Assembly: GCA_002384855.1 (NCBI GenBank)
Contig: DGBP01000007.1
Span: 1-25,234 of the forward strand
DNA length: 25,234 nt
Reading direction: 5' to 3'
Origin: Nocardioidaceae bacterium UBA4001
GTDB taxonomy: Bacteria; Actinomycetota; Actinomycetes; Propionibacteriales; Nocardioidaceae
Below, piece after piece: positions 17,867-25,098 of this stretch. The position numbers and the translations under genes are program-made. Numbering within the stretch: the stretch's first letter is position 1; each line of letters begins with the position of its first letter. The notes under the pieces were generated by a model, which had not been told where the DNA came from, ran no database searches, and saw only the letters and a program-made list of their open reading frames with translations.

Positions 17867-17942
17867 TGGTGGAGCCAAGGGGACTCGAACCCCTAACCCC
17901 CTGCTTGCAAAGCAGGTGCGCTACCAATTGCGCCAAGGCCCC
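17867..17942 (-). tRNA. tRNA-Ala (anticodon UGC)
   Basis: A complete 76-base cloverleaf on the minus strand with encoded CCA. The acceptor GGGGCCT pairs with TGGCTCC with one U-U and one G-U. The anticodon stem CCTGC/GCAGG holds loop TTTGCAA (anticodon TGC), and the T-arm contains GGGGTTCGAGTCCCC. It marks the left edge of the mobile element: the integrase gene begins 125 bases to its right, on the 5' side of the tRNA. Confidence 0.97.
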
Positions 17943-17998
17943 TCACGCTCGGATTCACGGTCAGGAGAGGCCGTCTGACCCCCTCGGTGGAGATTCAT

Positions 17999-18019
17999 TC
18001 CCCCACCAGTCCCCCACAG
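17999..18019. repeat. short direct repeats between tRNA-Ala and the integrase, possible integrase arm sites
   Basis: Two adjacent near-identical units, TCCCCCACCAG then TCCCCCACAG, lie between tRNA-Ala and int. Tandem short repeats in this position are typical of arm-type binding sites of tyrosine integrases in attP. The identification rests on position and repetition only. Confidence 0.4.
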
Positions 18020-18067
18020 AATCTATGCTTGAGCAGGGGGTTGAGTATATCGGCGGCGGAGGCGGCG

Positions 18068-19261
18068 ATGCCAAAGCGGGGCTTCGGGGAGATCGAGCGG
18101 CGGGTGAGCGCCTCGGGCAAGGTCGCGTACCGAGCCCGCTACGCGATGCCCGACGGCAACCGCTACTCCCGAACGCTGGCCACCAAGGTCGACGCTGAGG
18201 CCTGGCTCGCGGCAGAGCGGGCGCTGATTGACCGGGACACCTGGTCGCCGCCCGCCGTACGGAAGGCGGCGGCCGAGAAGCGGGAACAGGAGGCCGCGGT
18301 CAACACGCTGAGGGCGTACGCCGACCGCTACCTGTCCGAGCGACCCCTGCGACCGAATACCGCCCACAACTACCGGGCGCTGCTGACGTCGCGCATCCTC
18401 CCGGTGCTCGGGGACCTGCCGTTGAAGGCGGTGACCCTCGCCGAAGTGAAGGCGTGGCGGGCCGGGATGGATCCGAAGACGACCGCCGCGAACGCCGCGG
18501 CCTACCGCCTGCTCCGTTCGATCCTCCAGGCGGCCGAGGAGGAGGAGCTCATCGATCGCGCGCCGCCGAAGATCCGCGGCGCCTCGGCTGCGGGGGTATC
18601 CCGCGTCGCCGTCCCCGCGACGCTCGACGAGATCGCAGTGATCAGCGACGCGATGCCGGAGCGCCTGAAGCTCTTCATCGTCCTCGCCGCCTTCGTCGGC
18701 CTCCGCCAAGGTGAGCTCCTCGAGCTGCGTCGCTCGGACGTCGACGGCGACACCGGACGGATCAGCGTCAGCCGCAAGGTCGACAAGGACGCGGTGCCCG
18801 GCGCCGCGGGCGCGTGTCCGAGGTGTGGCCGCGCGATCAGCGCACCCAAGACCGCCAGCGGAGTCCGGACCGTTCACGTCCCACCGCCGTTCCTGCCGAT
18901 GCTCCAGACGCATCTGCGCGAGCACACAGCGGACGGCCCGACCGGTCTACTCTTCCCGGGCGACCGTTCCGACCACATGAGCGTCCGCTACTTGATGGAT
19001 CGCTACCGCCCCGCTCGCAAGGCCGCCGGCCGCGAGGACCTGACGATCCACCACCTGCGCCACACCGCTCTCACCCTCGCTGGCCAGCACGGTGCCACCG
19101 CCGCTGAGCTCCAGGCCCGCGCCGGCCACGCGAGCCAGGCCGCGATGGCGATCTACCAGCACGCCACCCGTGACCGCGACAAGGCACTCGCCACGAAGAT
19201 CGGGGAGAACTACACGGCTTGGAGGTCCTCGACCTCGTCGTCCGGCGCAACCGAGGCGTAG
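18068..19261 (+). CDS. int: Tyrosine recombinase integrase
   Basis: 397 residues. An N-terminal arm-binding-like region (about 1-60) is followed by a core-binding SAM-like domain (about 78-165) and a catalytic domain (about 185-385) with the full active site: Arg213 (GLRQGELLEL), His328 and Arg331 (HHLRHT), His354 (AGHAS) and nucleophile Tyr363 (AIYQHA). An insertion with CPRCG (250-254) is only half a zinc ribbon. I chose the ATG at 18068 because GGAGG lies five bases upstream; the longer reading from 17987 has no such support and would run through the direct repeats. It should catalyse site-specific integration and excision of the element at tRNA-Ala. Its last 52 bases overlap the convergent large cargo gene. 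Confidence 0.95.
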   Translation: MPKRGFGEIERRVSASGKVAYRARYAMPDGNRYSRTLATKVDAEAWLAAERALIDRDTWSPPAVRKAAAEKREQEAAVNTLRAYADRYLSERPLRPNTAHNYRALLTSRILPVLGDLPLKAVTLAEVKAWRAGMDPKTTAANAAAYRLLRSILQAAEEEELIDRAPPKIRGASAAGVSRVAVPATLDEIAVISDAMPERLKLFIVLAAFVGLRQGELLELRRSDVDGDTGRISVSRKVDKDAVPGAAGACPRCGRAISAPKTASGVRTVHVPPPFLPMLQTHLREHTADGPTGLLFPGDRSDHMSVRYLMDRYRPARKAAGREDLTIHHLRHTALTLAGQHGATAAELQARAGHASQAAMAIYQHATRDRDKALATKIGENYTAWRSSTSSSGATEA

Positions 19262-21477
19262 ACGGCATCGAGCCGGCGATACTCGTCGTCATCGAATTCC
19301 GGTGGGCCGTTGGTGGCGATGACCGTTGTGTCCCAGAGCCGATCGTCAGTGCTTGGCCGCGGGGTGAGGAGTACACCGACACTCCATGGCCAGATCGGTC
19401 CCTTCGCGTCGGACTGCATCAGGAATCGCTGGCGCCGATGGAGGAGCCAGGTTCGGAACATCTCCTGGTAGTACCCGGTGAGCTTCCCCATGCACGTGAA
19501 CGACAGATGCAGCTCGCCATGGTCGACGTAGAGAACTCGATGCTCGACCCTGAGCTGGCCTTCAGGTGCTTGGCTGCACGCGATGAGTCGCCGCAGCAGC
19601 AGGCGCCCCAATTCTGCTCTCGTTGTAACGGCCACGCAGTCGATGTGCGCCAACATCTGCTCTCGATCCGTTTCGTCGCCGGTGAAATCGGTTGCGGCGA
19701 TGTCTTCCAGTACCCGGTGGAAGACGCGGAATCCCAGTTCATCTCCCGCCGACGCCGGGTCCTTTGGAAGCAGCGGGCCGCCCACCGGTTCGGCCCCACC
19801 ATCATTCATCCAGTCCGGCAACGGACTCGGAGGAGCCTGTAGGTCCTTGTTCGCGAGGTCGAAGTAGCGATGGGTCTCTGAACCCAACTCGGCCGGCTCA
19901 TCCTCCTCGGCGACGCGGTGGATGTAGTCCACGATCGCCGAGGCCGAACGCAGTTGATTCCAGAGGAACTCCCAGTCGCGACGCAGCATGACGATGCTCG
20001 GACCGTCAGTGTCCCCGGGCGGGAAGACCTGCCTCGGAGGACTCGGATGATCAAGGATGACGACCGGCACCCATTCGACTCGGCTTCCGGCAAGGCGGAC
20101 CGGGCGACCCCGCAGGTTGTCTAGCGTCATGTCGCCGGATCGGAACGACGTTCGGATCGTCCCCCGTGCCTGCTTGAGCCCTGCAGTCGCGTTCTTCAGC
20201 AGCCATGACCGTGCGCGTTCGGCCGTGTCTGGCGTAGCGGACGACCTCGCCTTCACCTGGAGCGCAATACCGCGGCTCCCGGAGACGATGGTCCCGTCGC
20301 CAATCTCCCGACGGCCACTGCCCTTCGGAACGATCTTCGGCCGAAGCACGAAGTCGGGCAGGCCCCATCGCCCCGCCGCAGCACGAGTGGCGCCTTCGAC
20401 GGCAGAGCCGTACTCCTCCCCGGGCGGCAGCGCTTCAGCGTCCGGGATCTCGCGCCCGACGACTCGACCGTCGCGGAGCGCCATGTACGTCATCACGCCG
20501 TCTTCGTTGGCGTAGATCGCCATCCCTTGATCGGACTCCAAGATCGCCCGTCGAGACTCCTGCTCCTGATCGGGGTCCTCGAACCGAACGGGCAACCACA
20601 CCTCCGTGGGCGCGGAAGGCATGAGCGCGTCGAGCCCCTCCAACCTGCCCGATGACTCTTCCGTGTCGAGGGACTCCTCGAGCACCTCGATGAAGGTCCG
20701 CACGATCGTGAGAAGGGCATCCATCCGACGATTCAGGTTGTCGTCGGCGTCGAGCGGCCACGGCGGCGCGTTCAAGATCGGGTCAAAGTAGACGCTCGGG
20801 TTGCCTGAGACTGCTCCTGGCGGAAGGCGCGGATTAACCGTCAGGGTCGCTAGTCGCTTGGGGGCGTCCAACGTTCCCGGCTCGTCGATCGCGATCGAAG
20901 CGAGAGCGTAGCCGTCCGGCAAGTTGGGCTGCGGGTTCGCCCGACCGGCCCAGATCGACACCAGCTGGCCACCAACCTGCGCGCGGCGAAGCGACTCCGC
21001 AAGGTGCCGCATGTGGAGCCCCACGAATCCGTCTCGTGCGAATGGCTGCAAGTCACGAAGCACGTTGACCTGGTCGGGTCGTAGCCCCATGAGAAAGCCG
21101 TCGTAAGGGAGGTCATCAAACTCCGCTGCCTCAAGACAGAGGGGCATCGAGTGCTTGTCAACGGCGAGGATCCCGAACCCTACGTTCGCCACGGCTGCGC
21201 CAAGGACAGCAGCGTCCATGGCGTTCTTGACCTCCGCCAGCAACTCGGCCGCCGCGTCGTCGACGGCGCGCTGCAACTCATCGGATGGGCGGTACGCGCA
21301 CCACAGCTCCGCGGTGTCGTCGCTCGTCTCCTCAAGCCAGGCGGAGAATGGACCATCCCGGCGGATCTCGTTCCAGAGTCGGATGCATTCACGCCGTTGC
21401 TCCAGGGCGCGGCTGAGATGAATCCGCGCGCTGACGAGCAGGCGGGGAGCCCGAAGGTGTTCGGCGAGCTCCGGCAT
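19210..21477 (-). CDS. Large accessory protein with HEPN-like N-terminus and putative PD-(D/E)XK nuclease motif
   Basis: 755 residues; I do not recognise the whole protein. The first ~150 residues follow the pattern of a widespread helical module that I regard as HEPN-like: a helical pair around RIHLSRALEQRR, a later helix with NAMDAAVLGAA at the place of the usual LRSALDHLV, then PYDGFLMGLRPDQVNVLRDLQPF. Near residues 372-445 lies WGLPDFVLRPK, then REIGDGTIV (Glu391, Asp394) and ALQVKAR (Gln407, Lys409), followed by a helix. This resembles the D...QxK active site of Mrr-like PD-(D/E)XK nucleases. No signal peptide or membrane helices are seen. The ATG at 21477 is 40 bases after the darG stop, without a clear ribosome site. 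Operon position suggests a defence role; function is unproven. Confidence 0.75.
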   Translation of the reverse strand: MPELAEHLRAPRLLVSARIHLSRALEQRRECIRLWNEIRRDGPFSAWLEETSDDTAELWCAYRPSDELQRAVDDAAAELLAEVKNAMDAAVLGAAVANVGFGILAVDKHSMPLCLEAAEFDDLPYDGFLMGLRPDQVNVLRDLQPFARDGFVGLHMRHLAESLRRAQVGGQLVSIWAGRANPQPNLPDGYALASIAIDEPGTLDAPKRLATLTVNPRLPPGAVSGNPSVYFDPILNAPPWPLDADDNLNRRMDALLTIVRTFIEVLEESLDTEESSGRLEGLDALMPSAPTEVWLPVRFEDPDQEQESRRAILESDQGMAIYANEDGVMTYMALRDGRVVGREIPDAEALPPGEEYGSAVEGATRAAAGRWGLPDFVLRPKIVPKGSGRREIGDGTIVSGSRGIALQVKARSSATPDTAERARSWLLKNATAGLKQARGTIRTSFRSGDMTLDNLRGRPVRLAGSRVEWVPVVILDHPSPPRQVFPPGDTDGPSIVMLRRDWEFLWNQLRSASAIVDYIHRVAEEDEPAELGSETHRYFDLANKDLQAPPSPLPDWMNDGGAEPVGGPLLPKDPASAGDELGFRVFHRVLEDIAATDFTGDETDREQMLAHIDCVAVTTRAELGRLLLRRLIACSQAPEGQLRVEHRVLYVDHGELHLSFTCMGKLTGYYQEMFRTWLLHRRQRFLMQSDAKGPIWPWSVGVLLTPRPSTDDRLWDTTVIATNGPPEFDDDEYRRLDAVYASVAPDDEVEDLQAV

Positions 21478-21517
21478 GGCGCAAGGATGACCGACAGCAC
21501 CGACAGGTTGGCCAGAA

Positions 21518-22579
21518 TCAGGCGGGTACGAACTCCTGGGCGAGCCATCCCTGACCCCGGAGCGCCTCTAGCGCGATGCGCACGTGGTCCTCGGTGAACA
21601 TGCGCGACTTGCGCGGTGACCACTCCCAGACCCTCCCGACGAGCTCGTCGTCCGTCGAGTCAGGAGCCTCGGTGGCAACCCAGTGGACGGTAGCCAGGAG
21701 CTCCAGCCCGTAGGCGGACTCGAACCCATCGGCGAGGACAAGGACCCGACGGATCCGCTCCTGCGTCTGAGGATCGTTAGCCAGCAGTCGCTCAGCTTCG
21801 TTGGCGGCCTCGGGAAGGACCGAGAGCGGCTCGGCGTCCGCTACGGGAGCGCTGCCGTCGCCGAACCCGCTGATGAAGTGACCTTCAACCACGTTCAGCA
21901 CGTGGCGGAGGTTGTCGGCGTACGGACCGTAGTAGTGCTGCTTGAAGTTGAGCCGCAGCGGCTGTCCAGCGACCTGAAGAAAGTACATCAACTTCTGCGA
22001 CTCGATCAGCCCAGGAGCCATGAACGACTGCAGCGTGTAACGGTGGAGGAGCTCCACGAGGGCTGCCCGACCAGGCGTCATCTCCGGTCGGTCCTCCGAC
22101 CTGGCCATCTCGCTTGCAGCGGGCGCACCGTCAGGGGTGAACAAGAGCACGTCGACCTCAGGCACTTGCTCGAAGGCGCGGACGATCCGAGGCTCAACAT
22201 CGCGCCAGTCAAGGCCTCCGTTACCGCAGCCGAGCGGAGGGACAGCGATGGACTGGATGCCGAACTTCTTGATCGCCTCGACCAGGTCAATGAGCCCGGC
22301 TTCGATGTCCTCGATCTTCGAGCGTGACTTCCAGTGCCCCTTGGTCGGGAAGTTGATCACGTACTTCGGGCCAGTCATCTGTCCTGTGGGCCACACCTGC
22401 ACATGACCAAGGCGGACCTGGCCAGCCTTGGCTGCCGCGCGGTAGTCCTCGTACATCGCCGGGTACGCCTTCTTGAACTGAAGCGCGATGCCTTTGCCCA
22501 TCACACCTTGGGTGTTGACGGTGTTGACGAGCGCCTCAGCGTCCGCTCGCAGAAGGTTCCCCGTCGTCTCCGTGATCAT
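21518..22579 (-). CDS. darG: DarG antitoxin: macrodomain DNA ADP-ribosyl glycohydrolase
   Basis: 353 residues. The N-terminal macrodomain (about 1-155) removes ADP-ribose that DarT attaches to DNA. It shows GNLLRADAEALVNTVN, GVMGKGIALQFK, the NFPTKGHW motif with Lys80 at the same number as the catalytic Lys of Thermus DarG, and PPLGCGNGGLDW. The C-terminal part (about 165-353: TPGRAALVELLHRY, LMYFLQ, YGPYADNLRHVL, GLELLATVHWV) matches the DarG domain that binds and blocks DarT directly. The ATG at 22579 has an excellent GGAGGTGA just upstream; a longer reading to 22792 would run into darT. It starts 17 bases after the darT stop, the usual toxin-antitoxin layout. A macrodomain partner implies the thymidine-modifying DarT2 class. 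Confidence 0.95.
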   Translation of the reverse strand: MITETTGNLLRADAEALVNTVNTQGVMGKGIALQFKKAYPAMYEDYRAAAKAGQVRLGHVQVWPTGQMTGPKYVINFPTKGHWKSRSKIEDIEAGLIDLVEAIKKFGIQSIAVPPLGCGNGGLDWRDVEPRIVRAFEQVPEVDVLLFTPDGAPAASEMARSEDRPEMTPGRAALVELLHRYTLQSFMAPGLIESQKLMYFLQVAGQPLRLNFKQHYYGPYADNLRHVLNVVEGHFISGFGDGSAPVADAEPLSVLPEAANEAERLLANDPQTQERIRRVLVLADGFESAYGLELLATVHWVATEAPDSTDDELVGRVWEWSPRKSRMFTEDHVRIALEALRGQGWLAQEFVPA

Positions 22580-22596
22580 GTCACCTCCAGCATGCC

Positions 22597-23241
22597 TCAG
22601 AAGTACCAGTGAGGTCGGACTCCCACGCTCGGCGGGCTCGCAGTTCCTGCGAGCACTGAGTTGACCTCGTCGAGCACAGTCTGGCTCTTGGCACCGACAA
22701 ACTGGATCGCCATCCACGGGACCATGTCGTAGACCAGGCACTCGGCCATGCGCCGCTCCATGCGGTCGGGATGCTCGGCGTCGCTGTTCCACATGGTTGC
22801 CTTCATCAAAGGCCAGTCGATGAAGGTGTCCTCAGGCTCGCCATCGGCCCATCGATGAAAGGCCGCAACACGAAGAGCGGCGTTGCGATCCGTGAGGATC
22901 GGATCGAGACCAAGCTCCGCGACGCGCTCCAACGTGGTCCCCAGGTAGATGATGCGATCCGTTCCCTCGCTGTAGCTCGGCACGCCACCGCGTTCGATGA
23001 CGTAAAGCATCGGGCTGCGAGTCGCGAAGTAGAACGGCACGTAGTCGGCGACCACGCCGCCAGGATGGACCGGCACACTCCTCGTGCCGCGAAGCGCCTT
23101 CACATCCGTGTTGCCCACCTCAATGCTGAGCACACCTTCCGCCTGGGCGCGGCGGTCGCAGTGCAGGCCTGTGGCGACGATCGTCTCTAGGTGCTCGACG
23201 CGCGTGAAGTGGAACAGCAACGTCGGGACCGGGCGCGCCAT
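22597..23241 (-). CDS. darT: DarT toxin: DNA ADP-ribosyltransferase (DUF4433)
   Basis: 214 residues. DarT uses NAD to ADP-ribosylate bases in single-stranded DNA, blocking replication; it acts in toxin-antitoxin control and phage defence. Family motifs: LLFHFTRVEHLETIVATGL near the N-terminus (His11 in the NAD-binding region), DYVPFYFATRSPMLY with the conserved Arg75, and RRMAECLVYD with Glu167, the catalytic Glu position. The toxin therefore looks intact. The ATG at 23241 is preceded by AGGAGG at seven bases; upstream in-frame sequence is unlike the family. darG follows 17 bases later. It is 89 bases downstream of the DUF1508 gene and probably transcribed with it. Confidence 0.94.
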   Translation of the reverse strand: MARPVPTLLFHFTRVEHLETIVATGLHCDRRAQAEGVLSIEVGNTDVKALRGTRSVPVHPGGVVADYVPFYFATRSPMLYVIERGGVPSYSEGTDRIIYLGTTLERVAELGLDPILTDRNAALRVAAFHRWADGEPEDTFIDWPLMKATMWNSDAEHPDRMERRMAECLVYDMVPWMAIQFVGAKSQTVLDEVNSVLAGTASPPSVGVRPHWYF

Positions 23242-23330
23242 GAATTGCCTCCTCCTATCCAAGCCGGATCGTCGCAGATCGCGCTGGCTGAGCGGCCTGG
23301 CCCGAGCCAGAGCCACTTGCCAGCCAGACG

Positions 23331-23657
23331 TCAGGCAGCCGGTCCAGTCGCCCCACCAGCGTTGTCGCGAACCCGGTTCGCAGCCTGCTCGGCGGCGTAC
23401 CGGCTGGAGAACGACTCCCCGGACGCGGCTACCTTGTCCGACGACCGCCACGCCCGCCACCGCCACGAGCCGCCCGCGTCCTGGTAGACCTCGTAGCGGG
23501 CCGTCCGCGCGCCGGCCTTGAAGGCCGACGCAGCCCGGTTGGCGCTGTAGGTCGAGGCGAACGTCTCCCCGGCCCAGGCGACCATCTCGTTGTTGCCGGC
23601 GTAAAGCCACCACGTGGGGTTACCGGCCTGGTTGTTTCCAACGACGAACCGCCACAT
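23331..23657 (-). CDS. YegP-like protein with two DUF1508 repeats
   Basis: 108 residues made of two copies of the short DUF1508 (YegP) unit. The first runs about 15-48 (WWLYAGNNEMVAWAGETF, YSANRAASAFKAGA) and the second about 64-98 (WRWRAWRSSDKVAASGESF, YAAEQAANRVRDNA). The units share the strand-rich W-x-W/Y part, a GE-S/T-F turn and a helix. Function is unknown for the family. The ATG at 23657 has GGAGGG at seven bases. It is the first gene of the minus-strand run that includes darT, darG and the 755-residue gene, and may belong to that unit or merely share its promoter. Confidence 0.85.
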   Translation of the reverse strand: MWRFVVGNNQAGNPTWWLYAGNNEMVAWAGETFASTYSANRAASAFKAGARTARYEVYQDAGGSWRWRAWRSSDKVAASGESFSSRYAAEQAANRVRDNAGGATGPAA

Positions 23658-23675
23658 CGGCGATCCCTCCGATCT

Positions 23676-23689
23676 CGCACCGTGGTGCG
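23676..23689. promoter_or_regulatory. inverted repeat upstream of the DUF1508-darTG operon
   Basis: CGCACC (23676-23681) and GGTGCG (23684-23689) are perfect complements around GT, 19 bases before the start codon of the first gene of the operon. The position suits an autoregulatory operator, and a GACACGC motif overlaps it on the minus strand. Inferred from sequence pattern only. Confidence 0.35.
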
Positions 23690-23767
23690 TGTCTTGCGCG
23701 AGCTCGGGACCGGTGATGTCATTGCGGTTCCACCCGTACGACGACATCTCATGTCCCGTGCACCTCT

Positions 23768-23801
23768 GCGCCCGGCCTGGAAGCCGGGCGCTTTGGTTTT
23801 T
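23768..23801 (+). terminator. intrinsic terminator, plus strand, without an obvious gene
   Basis: GCGCCCGGC (23768-23776) and GCCGGGCGC (23783-23791) form a perfect 9-bp stem with loop CTGGAA, followed by TTTGGTTTTT. This is the best-formed terminator of the window. It is oriented for rightward transcription, yet no plus-strand gene ends here. It may protect the right-hand genes from read-through, or end a small RNA or a leftover transcript from 23690 onward. Confidence 0.8.
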
Positions 23802-23841
23802 GCGCACTTTCTGCGCCACCTGGGTTCAGGTGACTGGTGCT

Positions 23842-23955
23842 AGTGCAACACGCCCCACCGCCCACGGCAGTGCGACACGCCCGAGCCCGGGAGTGACCAC
23901 GTCAGGCATTTGCGCCAATTCCGCGCGAATAAACAGCGATGTAATTCGGCGTGTC
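23842..23955. repeat. iteron-like RACACGCC motifs in the intergenic region
   Basis: AGTGCAACACGCCCCA (23842-23857) and AGTGCGACACGCCCGA (23869-23884) are direct repeats 27 bases apart. A third GACACGCC lies inverted at 23948-23955, and a shorter GACACGC is inverted at 23687-23693. The 23658-24030 gap separates two divergent gene groups of the element, so these may be sites for an element regulator or recombination factor. No other gene is seen in this 373-base stretch. Confidence 0.45.
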
Positions 23956-24030
23956 GGGGGCATACGCGCCGCATTCGGCGTCAGACTGAGCGAGAGATGA
24001 CTACCTTCAACTCGCAAATAGGCGGACAAC

Positions 24031-24453
24031 ATGACCGACAACGAAGAGAGCATCGGCCGAATCGCTGTGCCCTGCGGACGGCTGTCCTGCAAGGAGCCGG
24101 TCATCCAGGAACTCGGCCGCGGCCGTCGGAAGGAGTACTGCTCCGAAACTTGCCGGCGAGCCGCCGACCGCGACTACAAGCGGGCGAAGGGCCACGTCGA
24201 GGTGTACGCCGACTACCTCCAGCGGTCCCAGCACGAAGTTGCGTCGTATGGTCGGAAGGCCGAGGCCGGCGTCCTAACTCCTGAGCAACTAGGGAAGCTC
24301 GAAGCCGATGCCCGCGTGGCGTTCGCCCGCGCCGAGGCGCTCGCCGAGGTAGGCGTTCCAGCTGAGCGTGCGACCGCGGAACTCACCGCTCTCGTGGAAG
24401 CCTTGAGGCCGCTGCTGAGTGGAGGAGTCGGCTTCACCGCACGGTCTGCCTAG
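24031..24453 (+). CDS. Small Cys-motif (putative zinc-binding) protein of the element
   Basis: 140 residues. Four Cys near the N-terminus (Cys15, Cys20, Cys37, Cys41, in PCGRLSC and EYCSETCRRAADRDYK) make a likely zinc site of the kind with a trailing basic Arg/Lys helix. The rest is helical and Ala/Glu-rich (about 50-130). Function is unknown; the basic helix after the Cys pair suggests nucleic-acid binding. The ATG at 24031 has only a weak GGCGG upstream. Its 3' end overlaps the convergent neighbour by 4 bases. Proteins of this look are common in actinobacterial integrative elements, to my recollection. Confidence 0.7.
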   Translation: MTDNEESIGRIAVPCGRLSCKEPVIQELGRGRRKEYCSETCRRAADRDYKRAKGHVEVYADYLQRSQHEVASYGRKAEAGVLTPEQLGKLEADARVAFARAEALAEVGVPAERATAELTALVEALRPLLSGGVGFTARSA

Positions 24454-24830
24454 TCGCCGCGGGCGAGCCCAATCGGCTCCGCGTCCACGATGACCGACGG
24501 CTTGCGTCCGCAGGCCGGGCACTGCTCCGAGTGCTTGAACGCCTCATCCGGATCCAGGTACTTCTCGTCCACGGTCTCCTGAACCACGTCGCCGCAGTAG
24601 CGCCGGAGGCGCCATCTCATCTGAGCTGGCTTCGGCGCATTGCCGTATGGGCGCAGTAGTGCAGCCACCTGCTCGCGAGCGTCAGGCGGGATCGGTGGCG
24701 CCTTCGCGACGATTTCCTGCACGTGGTCGTGGAGCTTCTGTGCCTGCGCCTGCGCCCGCTCGATCTTCTTGGTCGGGTTGAACGGCGCCGACAGGTCGCC
24801 CTTGCGCTGGTACCCACTCAAGTCAGTCAT
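24450..24830 (-). CDS. Hypothetical protein with C-terminal CxxC, integrative-element type
   Basis: 126 residues. The C-terminal part has a Cys in RRYCGDVV and a CPAC pair (SEQCPACGRK), a possible zinc site, preceded by a helical Gln/Ala-rich region (KKIERAQAQAQKLHDHV). I recall similar small proteins with an R-x-YCG-x-VV then CPxCG pattern in actinobacterial integrative elements, but no function. The ATG at 24830 is chosen because AAGGA lies just upstream; a TTG 36 bases earlier is possible. It lies 43 bases downstream of the excisionase stop on the same strand and is probably co-transcribed with it. Confidence 0.7.
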   Translation of the reverse strand: MTDLSGYQRKGDLSAPFNPTKKIERAQAQAQKLHDHVQEIVAKAPPIPPDAREQVAALLRPYGNAPKPAQMRWRLRRYCGDVVQETVDEKYLDPDEAFKHSEQCPACGRKPSVIVDAEPIGLARGD

Positions 24831-24873
24831 CCGTTCCTTGGTACCTCGCCTTCGGTCGACGTCCAACCGAGCT

Positions 24874-25080
24874 TCACGATGCCCGGCTGCGCCAGGTGTT
24901 CACCGGGTGGGCGTCGATGAGCCGGTCGAGCGACGCGGTCTCGATCCGGATGGTGCGCCGCCCGAGGCGGACGGCGTCGAGGTCGCCGGCGGCGATGTAG
25001 CGGCGGACGGTCTTAACCGAGACGGCGAGGATCTCGGCCGCTTCGCAGAGGGTCACGAGCTGGCGGGGCTTCGGGGCCAT
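24874..25080 (-). CDS. xis: Excisionase-like helix-turn-helix protein
   Basis: 68 residues forming a winged-helix module of the MerR/HTH_17 excisionase type: TLCEAAEILAVSVKTVRRYI is the helix-turn-helix, followed by AAGDLDAVRLGRRTIRI as the wing and SLDRLIDAHP as the last helix. Such proteins bind the element's att arms, bias the integrase toward excision and often act as repressors. The ATG at 25080 has AGGAG at good distance. It is about 5.8 kb from int rather than next to it; the cargo lies between them. Confidence 0.88.
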   Translation of the reverse strand: MAPKPRQLVTLCEAAEILAVSVKTVRRYIAAGDLDAVRLGRRTIRIETASLDRLIDAHPVNTWRSRAS

Positions 25081-25098
25081 GGGGACTCCTGGGTTGGA

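Noticed and set aside
18830..18845. zinc ribbon in the integrase
   Set aside because: Only one CPRC pair is present and no second Cys pair follows, so a full zinc ribbon is not supported.
23908..23920. TTGCGCCAA, also present in tRNA-Ala, as a second attachment site
   Set aside because: Only nine identical bases with diverging flanks. It lies inside the element between its genes, so chance is more likely.
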